Made by a program: the position numbers and the translations under genes. Shown here one piece after another: positions 6,342-13,706 of a stretch of DNA of 19,358 bases (within the stretch, counting starts at the first letter, position 1; the number at the start of each line of letters is the position of its first letter). Origin of the DNA: Mesorhizobium sp. GTDB lineage: Bacteria > Pseudomonadota > Alphaproteobacteria > Rhizobiales > Rhizobiaceae. The notes below the pieces were generated by a model. That model did no database searches and was not told the origin of the DNA. It was given only the letters and a program-made list of their open reading frames with translations. The stretch covers positions 1-19,358 of the forward strand of contig JAUYMV010000736.1 of the NCBI GenBank assembly GCA_030698645.1, in the 5' to 3' direction.

Positions 6342-7165
6342 GCCGGTCGCCCTTTGCGCATGCGGTCCTCCAGCGCGCGCAGCGCCAGCGACAGCGAGAT
6401 CGTCAGCAGGAGATAGATGTAGGCGACGATCGAATAGGTCTCGAAGAAGCGGAACGACCCGGCCGCGTAGATCTTGCCCATCTGCGTGATGTCGGCGACG
6501 CCGAGCACCGAGACGAGCGAGGAATCCTTCACCATCGCGACGAAGTCGTTGCCGAGCGGCGGCAGGATGGTGCGGATCGCCTGCGGCAGCACGATGTGGC
6601 GGAAGCGCCGGTAGCGCGACAGGCCGAGCGCCTTGGCCGCCTCCACCTGGCCAATATCGACCGACTGGATGCCGGCGCGGAAGACCTCGGAGATGAAGGC
6701 CGAGTAGCCGATCGTCAGCGCGATGATCGCCCGCCACAGCAGCGAGACGTCGCGCACCTGCAGCGCGTCGAACCAGCCGGCCGCCTGCAGGGGTCCGGTC
6801 AGCGCGTTCCACGCCGCGACGAAGGCCGGCGCGCCGGCGAAGGCGATCCAGAACAAAAGCACCAGGATCGGCACGCCGCGGATGATCTCGACATAGAAAC
6901 GCGCGGTCTGGCGCAGGATGACCGAGCCGGACAATTGCATCAGCGCCAGGCCGAGCCCGAGCGCGGAGGCGAGCGTGAACGCGATCAGCGTGACGAGCAC
7001 CGTTACCGCGATGCCGCGCGAGACCGCCGAAAAGACCTGCGCGTAGAGATCGCTTGCCGCGATGAAAATCGCCGCGGCAAGCGCCAGACAGGCAAACGCC
7101 GCGAGCCAGTAAGGGAATTCGCTCGCCGCCGTCCGCCGATGGGTCGGCGCCGTCGTGCCGCTCAC
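6338..7165 (-). CDS. Amino-acid ABC transporter permease (HisM/GlnP type)
   Basis: A 275-residue inner-membrane permease of the polar amino-acid family. A first membrane span at about 20-38 is followed by the conserved VTVLVTLIAFTLASALGLGL (54-73), YVEIIRGVPILVLLFW (91-106), and the cytoplasmic EAA loop EAAKALGLSRYRRFRHIVLP (175-194) that docks with the ATPase. Next come LPPLGNDFVAMVKDSSLVSV and a final span at about 240-260. The start is GTG 7165, overlapping the binding-protein stop (GTGA); no Met occurs before residue 76, so a non-ATG start is needed. Between the spans, residues 111-140 form a longer periplasmic loop than usual. It works with the binding protein immediately upstream. No ATPase gene is next to it; a shared or distant ATPase must be used. 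Confidence 0.92.
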   Translation of the reverse strand: MSGTTAPTHRRTAASEFPYWLAAFACLALAAAIFIAASDLYAQVFSAVSRGIAVTVLVTLIAFTLASALGLGLALMQLSGSVILRQTARFYVEIIRGVPILVLLFWIAFAGAPAFVAAWNALTGPLQAAGWFDALQVRDVSLLWRAIIALTIGYSAFISEVFRAGIQSVDIGQVEAAKALGLSRYRRFRHIVLPQAIRTILPPLGNDFVAMVKDSSLVSVLGVADITQMGKIYAAGSFRFFETYSIVAYIYLLLTISLSLALRALEDRMRKGRPA

Positions 7166-7959
7166 TGCCCCATCTTGTAGTCGAGGAACCACTTCTTGTT
7201 GAGCGCCTCGATCGTGCCGTCGGCCTTCATGGCAGCGATCGCCGCGTTGACCGGCGCGACGAGATCCGACCCCTTCGGGAAGATGAAGCCGAAATCCTCG
7301 GTCCCGAGCGGGTCCCCGACGAGCTTCAGGCCGCCGTTCGACGCATCGACATAGCCCTTGCCGGCCGTGCCGTCGGTGAGCACCAGATCGACATCGCCGC
7401 TCTTGAGCGCCTGGACGGTCGCCCCGAACGTCTCGAACAGCTTGATGCGCGGATTGGCTTCGTTGCCGTCGAGCACGTCGTAGACCGCGACATAGAACGG
7501 CGTCGTGCCGGCCTGCGCGCCGACCAGCCCGCCTTCGAACTCTCCGAAGCTCTTGGCGTCGGAAAAGCGGCTTTCGTCGCCGCGCACCAGCATGAACATC
7601 TCCGAACGCATGTAGGGGTCGGAGAAGTCGACCTTTTCCTTGCGGTCGTCCTTGATCGTGATGCCGGTCATGCCGATCTGGTACTGGCCTTCCGACACCG
7701 CCGGGATCATCGCGTCCCAGCTCAGGTTCTGGTATTCGACCTTGAAGTTCAGCCGCTTGGCGATCTCGGCCATGGCGTCGTATTCCCAGCCGATCGGCTG
7801 GTTGGTCTTCGGATCGACGAACTGCAGCGGCGGGTAGGCGTTTTCGGTGACGACGACGACGGTCTTGCCGCCGAGATCTGGCAGCGCCTGGGCGAATGCA
7901 GCGACAGATACGAGCAGCCCGGCCAGCAGGCCGGCAACGGAAAGATTCAGCTTCGACAT
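7162..7959 (-). CDS. Amino-acid ABC transporter substrate-binding protein
   Basis: A 265-residue periplasmic binding protein of family 3 (SBP_bac_3). The signal peptide MSKLNLSVAGLLAGLLVSVA ends in AFA-Q near residue 23. The mature domain shows the family hallmarks: VVVTENAYPPLQFVD, GWEYDAMAEIAKRLNFKVEY, WDAMIPAVSEGQYQIGMTGI (ligand-binding strand), TIKDDRKEKVDFSDPYM and later DLVLTDGTAGKGYVD. ATG 7959 is preferred to the GTG one codon earlier because AGGAG lies six bases before it. The permease gene overlaps its stop codon. The likely ligand is a polar amino acid, but the residues seen do not single one out. It lies 83 bases after a second methyltransferase gene; two palindromes occupy this gap. 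Confidence 0.93.
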   Translation of the reverse strand: MSKLNLSVAGLLAGLLVSVAAFAQALPDLGGKTVVVVTENAYPPLQFVDPKTNQPIGWEYDAMAEIAKRLNFKVEYQNLSWDAMIPAVSEGQYQIGMTGITIKDDRKEKVDFSDPYMRSEMFMLVRGDESRFSDAKSFGEFEGGLVGAQAGTTPFYVAVYDVLDGNEANPRIKLFETFGATVQALKSGDVDLVLTDGTAGKGYVDASNGGLKLVGDPLGTEDFGFIFPKGSDLVAPVNAAIAAMKADGTIEALNKKWFLDYKMGQ

Positions 7960-7974
7960 CACAGGCTCCTGAAC

Positions 7975-8039
7975 TGCCGGTACAAAGCCGGCATGGAATG
8001 ATTGCCGAATTTACCCGGCTGCCGCCGGCTTGCAAGCCG
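7975..8039 (-). promoter_or_regulatory. Two palindromes in the leader of the amino-acid transporter operon
   Basis: TGCCGG-N7-CCGGCA (7975-7993) lies 15 bases upstream of the binding-protein start, and the perfect 14-base palindrome CGGCTTGCAAGCCG is at 8026-8039, just after the stop of the preceding gene. The second could be an operator or the remains of a terminator; the first would form a hairpin directly before the ribosome-binding site. Function is inferred only from position. Confidence 0.4.
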
Positions 8040-8042
8040 TCC

Positions 8043-8867
8043 CTAGAGCTTCGTCGCCCCAACCGAAAACGACAGCGGGATCTTCGGATGCTCGGGCAGC
8101 AGCGCGAAGAGGTCTTCGCCGACTTCCTCCATGCCGGGAAACGCCTCCCAGGCGACGACGGCGTGCTCGTTGAGGAAATCCACCGACATGCCGGCTACCA
8201 CCAGCGCGTTGATCACGTCGCTCAGCGGATGGATCAATTCGTAGAAGCGCCTGTGGGTCAGCGGCCGGGGATCGCCCGTATAGGTGTAGTCGAGATCGAA
8301 GACGATCGGATCGGCGGCGCGGGTCTTCCACGGGAAGCGTAGCTTCGGCCAGCCTTCGTCGATGTCGAACTGGCCGAGCTGCGGATGCATGTCGAGCAGA
8401 TAGACCTTGCCGCCCGGGCGCAGCAGCGACGACACGACGCGTCCCCAGCGAAAGATGTCGTCGATCCAGATGATCGTGCCCCAGGTGACGAAGACGAGGT
8501 CGAAGTCGCCTTCGAGCGCCTGGCGCGCATCGTAGACGGACGCCTCGACGAAGCGCGCCTCGGTTCCCGCCTGCGCCGCGAAGCTGCGCGCCGCCTTCAG
8601 CGCCGTCGCGGAGAAGTCGAGTCCGGTGACGCTCCTGGCGCCGAGATGCTTGAGGCTCAGCGTGTCCAGGCCGATATGGCACTGCAGATGAGCGATGTCC
8701 TTGCCGGCGATATCGCCGATTTCCCGCGCCTCGATCTCGTGCAGCGAGGATCCGCCGGCCAGGACCCGCGCGATCCGGTAGCGCCCGGTCTCGTCGCTTG
8801 AATGCAGTTCGGCGCGGTTGTTCCAGTTCTGGCGATTGGCCTCGTAGAACTCTTCGAACTCATCCAT
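8043..8867 (-). CDS. Class I SAM-dependent methyltransferase
   Basis: A 274-residue methyltransferase. The SAM-binding strand and loop is IAHLQCHIGLDTLSLKHLGA (58-77), a variant motif I with HIGLD in place of the usual GCGTG. It is followed by VTGLDFSATALKAAR (80-94), ARFVEASVYDA, and FDLVFVTWGTIIWIDDIFRW with the post-motif LRPGGKVYLLDMHP. The long C-terminal half (FPWKTR...YTYTGDPRPLTHRR...YELIHPL) resembles bacterial proteins annotated simply as class I methyltransferases. ATG 8867 is supported by GGGGG six bases upstream; an earlier ATG six codons back lies in the rplS terminator zone. It is transcribed in the same direction as rplS but separated from it by a probable terminator. Substrate unknown. 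Confidence 0.88.
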   Translation of the reverse strand: MDEFEEFYEANRQNWNNRAELHSSDETGRYRIARVLAGGSSLHEIEAREIGDIAGKDIAHLQCHIGLDTLSLKHLGARSVTGLDFSATALKAARSFAAQAGTEARFVEASVYDARQALEGDFDLVFVTWGTIIWIDDIFRWGRVVSSLLRPGGKVYLLDMHPQLGQFDIDEGWPKLRFPWKTRAADPIVFDLDYTYTGDPRPLTHRRFYELIHPLSDVINALVVAGMSVDFLNEHAVVAWEAFPGMEEVGEDLFALLPEHPKIPLSFSVGATKL

Positions 8868-8883
8868 GGCAATCCCCCAATGC

Positions 8884-8909
8884 AAAAGAGCGCGGAGTTG
8901 CTCCCGCGC
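8884..8909 (-). terminator. Intrinsic terminator of rplS
   Basis: On the minus strand GCGCGGGAG pairs with CTCCGCGC (one bulged G) around a three-base loop, and is followed at once by TCTTTT. It starts 31 bases past the rplS stop codon. Stem, loop and T-tract all fit a Rho-independent terminator. Confidence 0.65.
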
Positions 8910-8939
8910 CCTTGCCGTCCCCCGACGATCGTATCGAGC

Positions 8940-9527
8940 CTACTCGCTCTTGGCTTCGTCCGCCGGAGCAGCGGCCGCGGCTTCCGCGGCTGCCTTGTCC
9001 TCGGCTTCCTTGGCGGCCGCGGCTTCCGCGGCGGCCTTCGCCTCGGCTGCCTCCTGCGCGGCCTTTTCGGCGGCCAGCGCCTGGACGGCGGCGATCTTCT
9101 CGGCCTCGATGCGCGCCTTCTCGGCGTTCAGCGCATCGCGCTCGGAATCGTTCAGCTTGCGGGCGCGCACGCCGGTGTTCTCGACGATGCGGGCCGACTT
9201 GCCGCGACGGTCGCGCAGGTAATAGAGCTTGGCGCGGCGCACCTTGCCGCGGCGCACGATCTCGACGCCCTCGACCATCGGCGAATAGACCGGGAAGACG
9301 CGCTCGACGCCTTCGCCGTAGGAAATCTTGCGGACCGTGAAGCTCTCCTGGAACCCGGCGCCCTTGCGCGAGATGCAGACGCCTTCATAGGCCTGTACGC
9401 GGGTGCGCGTGCCTTCGGTGACGCGGACCTGGACGCGGACGGTGTCGCCCGGCTGGAATTCGGGAAGAACGCGCTTGGCTTTGATCTTGGCGGCCTGTTC
9501 GGCCTCGATCTGACGGATGATATCCAT
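8940..9527 (-). CDS. rplS: 50S ribosomal protein L19
   Basis: L19, a 50S subunit protein at the interface with the 30S subunit. Residues 1-115 hold the whole family: [20 protein letters not shown] (24-43), [40 protein letters not shown] (64-83) and [20 protein letters not shown] (92-111). The protein is 195 residues long where L19 is usually 115-130. The extra 80 C-terminal residues are an Ala/Glu/Lys-rich helix-forming tail ending in ADEAKSE; such tails occur in several rhizobial L19 proteins. ATG 9527 (MDIIRQIE) is the conserved start, with AGAGG eight bases upstream; the frame stays open much further but without family similarity. A terminator follows. Here it stands alone instead of directly behind trmD. 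Confidence 0.96.
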   Translation of the reverse strand: MDIIRQIEAEQAAKIKAKRVLPEFQPGDTVRVQVRVTEGTRTRVQAYEGVCISRKGAGFQESFTVRKISYGEGVERVFPVYSPMVEGVEIVRRGKVRRAKLYYLRDRRGKSARIVENTGVRARKLNDSERDALNAEKARIEAEKIAAVQALAAEKAAQEAAEAKAAAEAAAAKEAEDKAAAEAAAAAPADEAKSE

Positions 9528-9990
9528 CGGAGGAACCTCTTCTTGCTCTTTGCCAGCCAGAGCGCCCGACGCTTGCCGATCAGTTCCTGACCGCTCGGCT
9601 ATGTTCCTGATCGGAACAGGGGCGAATTCACGTGGATCTTTGTTATGGACCCAGGTTGTCCCCGATGTCCGCGCGTGCCGATACACCATCGCGGCAGGGT
9701 TGTCACCACCGCGCGGTGATTTTCTGCGCGAGGCAGGCGGACATGAGGCGCGAGCACCACCGCCGGCTTCGGCGCTTGACGACATGGATGCCGAGCACCC
9801 TTCCCCACGTTTCGCCCAAAGCCTTTCACATCGCTTGGCACACCTACCCAGGATGACTGCGGCGAAGCCCCTCCACTCCCCTACTCCCTACTCCCCGACT
9901 TTGTCAGCATCTGTCAGCAATCTTTCCCTATGTTTTGTCCACCCCCCTCCGCCATCGGCGACAATTCCCCCCGCGATACGGAGGCAGGCG
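9528..9990. other. Intergenic region between rplS and a divergent gene
   Basis: 463 bases with no credible gene. The rplS-proximal part holds overlapping hairpins (9576-9618, separate entry). Further on are a perfect 12-base palindrome CACCGCGCGGTG (9707-9718), a tandem TGTCAGCA (9902-9909 and 9912-9919) and a short CACTCCC/TACTCCC run near 9880. It must carry both promoters, but no pair of -35/-10 boxes is convincing. Confidence 0.5.
9576..9618 (-). promoter_or_regulatory. Possible structured leader of rplS with two exclusive hairpins
   Basis: CCGATCAG (9576-9583) and CTGATCGG (9607-9614) are perfect 8-base complements. TGTTCC (9602-9607) and GGAACA (9613-9618) form a second 6-bp hairpin that uses part of the same bases, so the two cannot form together. 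GTTCCTGA is also repeated at 9583-9590 and 9603-9610. The element lies about 50-90 bases before the rplS start; if transcribed it could act as a switch or as an L19 binding site. This is inference from base pairing only. Confidence 0.35.
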
Positions 9991-10434
9991 ATGGAGAGGA
10001 ATAGGCAGATGGCGACGACGGAAGGCATGCTCGACGGCATCGTCGCGCTTCTGCTTTCCATCGCCGATCTCGCCGAGCGTGCCGCCGGCGCCCCTGACGC
10101 GGTTCGGCATCTTGTGCTGGCCATCATTCGCCAGGGCGATGCGGTCGCTCGCGACTTCGTTCGCGCTCCCGACCGGGCTCCCGGGGACGCGGAACCGGCC
10201 GCGCCGATTCATTCCTCCAGTGCCGAAGACGCGATGGCTCTCGCCAGTTCGCTGCGGGCGCTGGCGCTCCTCGTGCGGATCATGGGCGGGCGCACACGCC
10301 GGCTGTCGGTCCTGCGAAAGGGCGGCCCCATGGTCAGGGTCAATCACCTCGGATCCGACTATTGCCGCTCCGCACGCATCGGGCGCTGTGGCGACATGGC
10401 GGTTTCGCGTGTGCATCACACCGACACGTCATGA
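9991..10434 (+). CDS. Conserved-looking hypothetical protein (rhizobial type)
   Basis: A 147-residue protein of unknown function. The N-terminal half is a hydrophobic helix pair: GMLDGIVALLLSIADLAERA (14-33) and a second at about 36-54 (PDAVRHLVLAIIRQGDAVARDFV). A Ser/Ala linker follows, then a third helix ALASSLRALALLVRIMG and a basic Cys-containing end (YCRSARIGRCGDM). The pattern LDGIVALLL...LAERAA...VR.LVL...AVARDFV recalls short proteins I associate with Mesorhizobium-like genomes, from memory only. ATG 9991 has GGAGG ten bases upstream. It points away from rplS and towards the TauE/SafE gene, 103 bases ahead. It may be membrane-associated through the first helices, but no clear full-length transmembrane span is seen. 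Confidence 0.6.
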   Translation: MERNRQMATTEGMLDGIVALLLSIADLAERAAGAPDAVRHLVLAIIRQGDAVARDFVRAPDRAPGDAEPAAPIHSSSAEDAMALASSLRALALLVRIMGGRTRRLSVLRKGGPMVRVNHLGSDYCRSARIGRCGDMAVSRVHHTDTS

Positions 10435-10537
10435 GACGCCGGCGGCGACGCCTGGCCTGTTGCCAAAGCGCCGCCGTGCCTTGCCGCGAACGCCCCCACT
10501 GGCTAGACCGGCGGCAATCGCCAACCGGACAGATGCC

Positions 10538-11293
10538 TTGACCCTTTTCGACGCCTTGATGCTTTTTGCCGCCGGCGCGATCGCTGGCGCGGTGAACGCC
10601 GTCGCCGGCGGCGGCACGTTCCTCACCTTCGGCGCGCTGACGCTGGCCGGGCTGCCGCCGATCGCCGCCAACGCCACCTCGTCGATCACCCAGTTTCCGG
10701 GCTACATCACCTCGACGCTCGCCTACTGGAGCGACATCCGACGCATGTGGCGCGGCGCTGTCGCGCTCGCGGCGATTTCCGCCGCGGGCGCGCTCGCCGG
10801 CGCTCTTCTCCTGCTGTCGCTCGACAATCCGTCCTTCCGTGCGCTCGTGCCATGGCTGCTGCTGGCGGCGACCGCGCTTTTCGCGGCGGGGCCTTGGCTG
10901 AAGCCGGCCGGTTCCGCCGAGCGGCCGGAGATCGCCGGCTCCTCGCCCGCCGGCAAGGTCGTGCAGTTCTTCACCTCGATCTATGGCGGCTTCTTCGGCG
11001 CCGGCATGGGCGTCATGATGTTGGCGACGCTCGGCCTCACCGAAGGCGGCGACTACCACCGCCTCAACGCGCTGAAGAACATGCTTTCGATCGTCATCGC
11101 GGCGGTGGCGATCGTCGTGTTCGTCTGGGGCGGCGTCGTCGCCTGGCCCCAGGCCGCCGTCATGATTCCGGCAGTCGGTCTCGGCGGCTGGTACGGCGTC
11201 TGGATCGCCAAGCGCCTCCCGCAGACCATCCTGCGTGGTTTCGTCATCATCGTCGGCGTGCTGCTGGCGGTCTATTATTTCGTGAGCGGGTGA
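10538..11293 (+). CDS. TauE/SafE family sulfite exporter / membrane permease
   Basis: A 251-residue multispanning membrane protein of the TauE/SafE (formerly DUF81) family, which moves sulfite, sulfoacetate or other small organic anions across the inner membrane. Family signatures are seen: [20 protein letters not shown] near the N-terminus, [19 protein letters not shown], and in the second half [20 protein letters not shown] followed by [11 protein letters not shown]. About eight hydrophobic segments are present. TTG 10538 ([10 protein letters not shown]) is preferred because homologues usually begin MTLFDALLLFAAG; ATG 10559 is the conservative alternative and would give 244 residues. No strong ribosome-binding site supports either. 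Its last 19 bases overlap the trmD gene on the other strand. Substrate unknown. Confidence 0.88.
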   Translation: MTLFDALMLFAAGAIAGAVNAVAGGGTFLTFGALTLAGLPPIAANATSSITQFPGYITSTLAYWSDIRRMWRGAVALAAISAAGALAGALLLLSLDNPSFRALVPWLLLAATALFAAGPWLKPAGSAERPEIAGSSPAGKVVQFFTSIYGGFFGAGMGVMMLATLGLTEGGDYHRLNALKNMLSIVIAAVAIVVFVWGGVVAWPQAAVMIPAVGLGGWYGVWIAKRLPQTILRGFVIIVGVLLAVYYFVSG

Positions 11294-11970
11294 GAAATCA
11301 GGTCCGGCCGCCGGTCCGCCGTCAGCCGCTCCGCCTGTTTCCGCCGCCACTTGGCGACCTTGCCGTGGTCACCCGATGTCAGCACCGCCGGGACCGGTCG
11401 TCCCTCCCATTCCTGCGGCCGCGTGTAGTGCGGATGTTCGAGCAATCCGTTTTCAAAACTCTCCTCCGTTCCGGACTGGTCGTTGCCCATGACGCCGGGC
11501 AGCAGTCGCACCACGGCGTCGAGCAGCACCAGCGCCGCCGGTTCGCCGCCCGACAGGATGTAGTCGCCGATCGAAATCTCCTCTAGCTCCCGCGCGTCTA
11601 TCACCCGTTGGTCGACCCCCTCGAACCGGCCGCAGACGATGACCGCGCCGGGTCCGGCCGCCAGTTCGCGGACGCGCGCCTGGGTCAGCGGTTTTCCGCG
11701 CGGGCTCATCAGAAGTTTCGGGCGCGGATCGCCTTTGGGCGCCGCATGATCGATCGCCTTGGCGACAATGTCGGCGCGCATCACCATGCCGGCCCCGCCG
11801 CCGGCCGGCGTGTCGTCGACCGTGCGGTGGCGGTCGGTCGCGAAATCGCGGATCTGCACGGCTTCGAGCGCCCACAGGCCGCTCTCCAGCGCCCGTCCCG
11901 CGAGCGACAGGCCGAGCGCGCCCGGAAACATTTCCGGATAGAGCGTCAGCACGCTGGCGCGAAAGCTCAC
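11275..11970 (-). CDS. trmD: tRNA (guanine-N1-)-methyltransferase
   Basis: TrmD makes m1G37 beside the anticodon of tRNAs reading CNN and some GGN codons, preventing +1 frameshifts; it works as a dimer with a knotted SAM site. All landmarks are present in 231 residues: YPEMFPG (11-17), [17 protein letters not shown] (48-63), the knot strands [14 protein letters not shown] (112-125) and [20 protein letters not shown] (133-152), and [13 protein letters not shown] (173-185). The residue matching the catalytic Asp169 of the Haemophilus enzyme (in its EDSF) appears to be Glu170 here (EESF). The start is GTG 11970, overlapping the rimM stop (GTGA), so the two are translationally coupled. The 3' end overlaps the convergent TauE/SafE gene by 19 bases. 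Confidence 0.96.
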   Translation of the reverse strand: MSFRASVLTLYPEMFPGALGLSLAGRALESGLWALEAVQIRDFATDRHRTVDDTPAGGGAGMVMRADIVAKAIDHAAPKGDPRPKLLMSPRGKPLTQARVRELAAGPGAVIVCGRFEGVDQRVIDARELEEISIGDYILSGGEPAALVLLDAVVRLLPGVMGNDQSGTEESFENGLLEHPHYTRPQEWEGRPVPAVLTSGDHGKVAKWRRKQAERLTADRRPDLISHPLTK

Positions 11971-12569
11971 CGGTTGCCGCCCGCCGTCTTCGGCCCGCGC
12001 GGCCGGCGGGCCACGGCGGTCGAGGGTTCGTTTTCGTCCTCTTCCTTTTCGCCGGTGTCGATCAGCCCGGCCGCAACCGGGTCGACGCGCACCTGGCGCG
12101 CCGTCATGTCGACCTCCGGCACGGCCGCCTTGGTGAACGGCACGAGGACGGTGGTCCTGCCCTCCCGCGCGATCTCGAGAATGTCGCCGCCGCCGAAATT
12201 CTGCACCGCGATCACCTTGCCGATCGGCGCGCCGTCGAGATCGACGGCGGCGAGCCCCATCAGATCGGCGTGGTAGAATTCCTCGTCGTCGAGTTCCGCC
12301 GGCAGCATGTCGCGATCGACGAAGAGCGCCGTCCCAGTCAGCGCTTCCGCCGCGTTGCGGTCCTTGACCTCCCGGAAGCGGACGACGGCGACCTCCTTCT
12401 GCAGGCGGATGTCGACGATATGATAGGCGCGCCCGGCCGCGTCGAAGAGCGGGCTGTAGTCGGCGATCGCCAGCGGGTCGCCGGTGAAGCTTTTCACCCG
12501 CAGCTCGCCCTTGATGCCGTGCGCGGCGCCGATGACGGCCATCTGGATGGGGTTTTGCGGTTTCGACAT
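11967..12569 (-). CDS. rimM: 16S rRNA processing protein RimM
   Basis: RimM helps mature the 30S head and binds ribosomal protein S19. The 200-residue protein shows the N-terminal domain opener [20 protein letters not shown] (10-29), [28 protein letters not shown], and the C-terminal PRC-barrel with [33 protein letters not shown] and [15 protein letters not shown] charged tail from about residue 167 (acidic then basic) extends past the usual 170-180 residues. ATG 12569 is preceded by GAGGG at six bases. It is first in the rimM-trmD pair; rpsP, its usual upstream partner, is absent and the divergent neighbour is xerC. Confidence 0.96.
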   Translation of the reverse strand: MSKPQNPIQMAVIGAAHGIKGELRVKSFTGDPLAIADYSPLFDAAGRAYHIVDIRLQKEVAVVRFREVKDRNAAEALTGTALFVDRDMLPAELDDEEFYHADLMGLAAVDLDGAPIGKVIAVQNFGGGDILEIAREGRTTVLVPFTKAAVPEVDMTARQVRVDPVAAGLIDTGEKEEDENEPSTAVARRPRGPKTAGGNR

Positions 12570-12698
12570 GTCGGGCCCTCTGCGCCAGTCCTAGCCCCCG
12601 CGTCGGCGCAATTCAATCGGCGGCGCATTCACGCTCTGCTAACGTCGGCTGCGGCAGCATGGGGGAGCCCGGCGATTCGGGCGAACGAAGGCGAACGC

Positions 12699-13634
12699 AT
12701 GGACGACTTCCTCGTCTCGGCAAAACCGGACCTGCACGCCGCGCGCGGCGCCTGGCTGAAGATGCTCGCACGCGAAAGGCGTCTGGCGGCGCTGACCGTC
12801 GAGGCCTATGAGCGCGACACGCGGCAGTTCCTGCAATTCCTGACCGGGCATCGCGGCGGCCCACCGGGTCTCGCCGACATCGGCAATCTGAAGCCGGCCG
12901 ACCTGCGCGCCTTCCTGTCGCAGCGCCGCACCGATGGCGCGGGCGCCCGCACGCTCGGTCGCGGCCTCGCCGGCATCCGCTCCTTTCTGCGCTTCCTGGA
13001 GAGACGCGGCCTGGCCAACGCCGCCAGCGCCGCCGCCATGCGCGCGCCGAAACAGCCGAAATCCCTGCCGAAGCCGCTGACGGCCGCCGACGCCAGACGC
13101 GTCGTCTCGGCTGGCGAGCAATTGACCGAGGAGCCCTGGATCGCCGCGCGCAACGCCGCCGTCCTGACGCTTCTGTACGGCTCCGGCCTGCGCATCTCGG
13201 AAGCGCTCGGCCTGACCGGCGCCGAGATCGGCCCGCGCGAAAGCGTGCTGCGCATCACCGGCAAGGGCGGCAAGACGCGCATGGTGCCGTTGCTGCCGAT
13301 CGCACTGCGCGCGATTGCCGAATACCGCAGGCTCTGCCCCTTCGACATCGAGGCGCACGGACTTCTGTTTCGCGGCGCGCGCGGCGGGCCGCTTCAGGCG
13401 GCGATCATCCAGCGCGAGATGAAGAAGATGCGCTCGGCGCTCAACCTGCCCGACACGGCGACGCCGCACGCCTTGCGCCATTCCTTCGCAACCCACCTGC
13501 TCGGCCGCGGCGGCGATCTGCGCACCATCCAGGAACTGCTCGGCCATGCCAGCCTGTCGACCACGCAGGTCTATACCGGCGTCGACGCCGCGCGCCTGCT
13601 CGACATCTACGACGCCGCCCATCCGCGCGCCTGA
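12699..13634 (+). CDS. xerC: Site-specific tyrosine recombinase XerC
   Basis: XerC, with XerD, resolves chromosome dimers at dif before division. In 311 residues the N-terminal SAM-like DNA-binding domain (17-105) leads to the catalytic domain with the full active set: R165 in GSGLRISE, K189 in TGKGGKTR, H257 and R260 in HALRHSFATHLL, H283 in LGHASLST and nucleophile Y292 in VYTGVD. The ending YDAAHPRA matches XerC better than XerD (which ends HHPRA without YDA). ATG 12699 has GAAGG seven bases upstream; the longer open frame before it has no family similarity. Divergent from rimM across 129 bases. Chromosomal housekeeping copy; nothing suggests it belongs to an integrated element. Confidence 0.95.
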   Translation: MDDFLVSAKPDLHAARGAWLKMLARERRLAALTVEAYERDTRQFLQFLTGHRGGPPGLADIGNLKPADLRAFLSQRRTDGAGARTLGRGLAGIRSFLRFLERRGLANAASAAAMRAPKQPKSLPKPLTAADARRVVSAGEQLTEEPWIAARNAAVLTLLYGSGLRISEALGLTGAEIGPRESVLRITGKGGKTRMVPLLPIALRAIAEYRRLCPFDIEAHGLLFRGARGGPLQAAIIQREMKKMRSALNLPDTATPHALRHSFATHLLGRGGDLRTIQELLGHASLSTTQVYTGVDAARLLDIYDAAHPRA

Positions 13635-13706
13635 CGCGCTGGACCGTCCTCAATTTGCGCGGTCCGGTTAACGGAAAAACCGCTATTTCGCCCTAGGCTG
13701 GCGGCC

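Noticed and set aside
9599..9841. 80-codon minus-strand frame in the rplS upstream region
   Set aside because: No ribosome-binding site, irregular composition, and it overlaps the probable rplS promoter.
10340..11350. 336-codon minus-strand frame opposite the TauE/SafE gene
   Set aside because: Low-complexity Arg/Gly/Asp composition and overlap with a clear membrane-protein gene.
12639..13622. 327-codon minus-strand frame opposite xerC
   Set aside because: Gln/Ala/Arg-rich shadow; xerC has its full catalytic set on the other strand.
12699..13634. xerC as integrase of a genomic island
   Set aside because: The ending and length match chromosomal XerC, with host-like composition and no att-like repeats nearby.
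13641..13665. GGACCG / CGGTCC pair after xerC as a terminator
   Set aside because: The loop is 13 bases and no T-tract follows; too weak to annotate.
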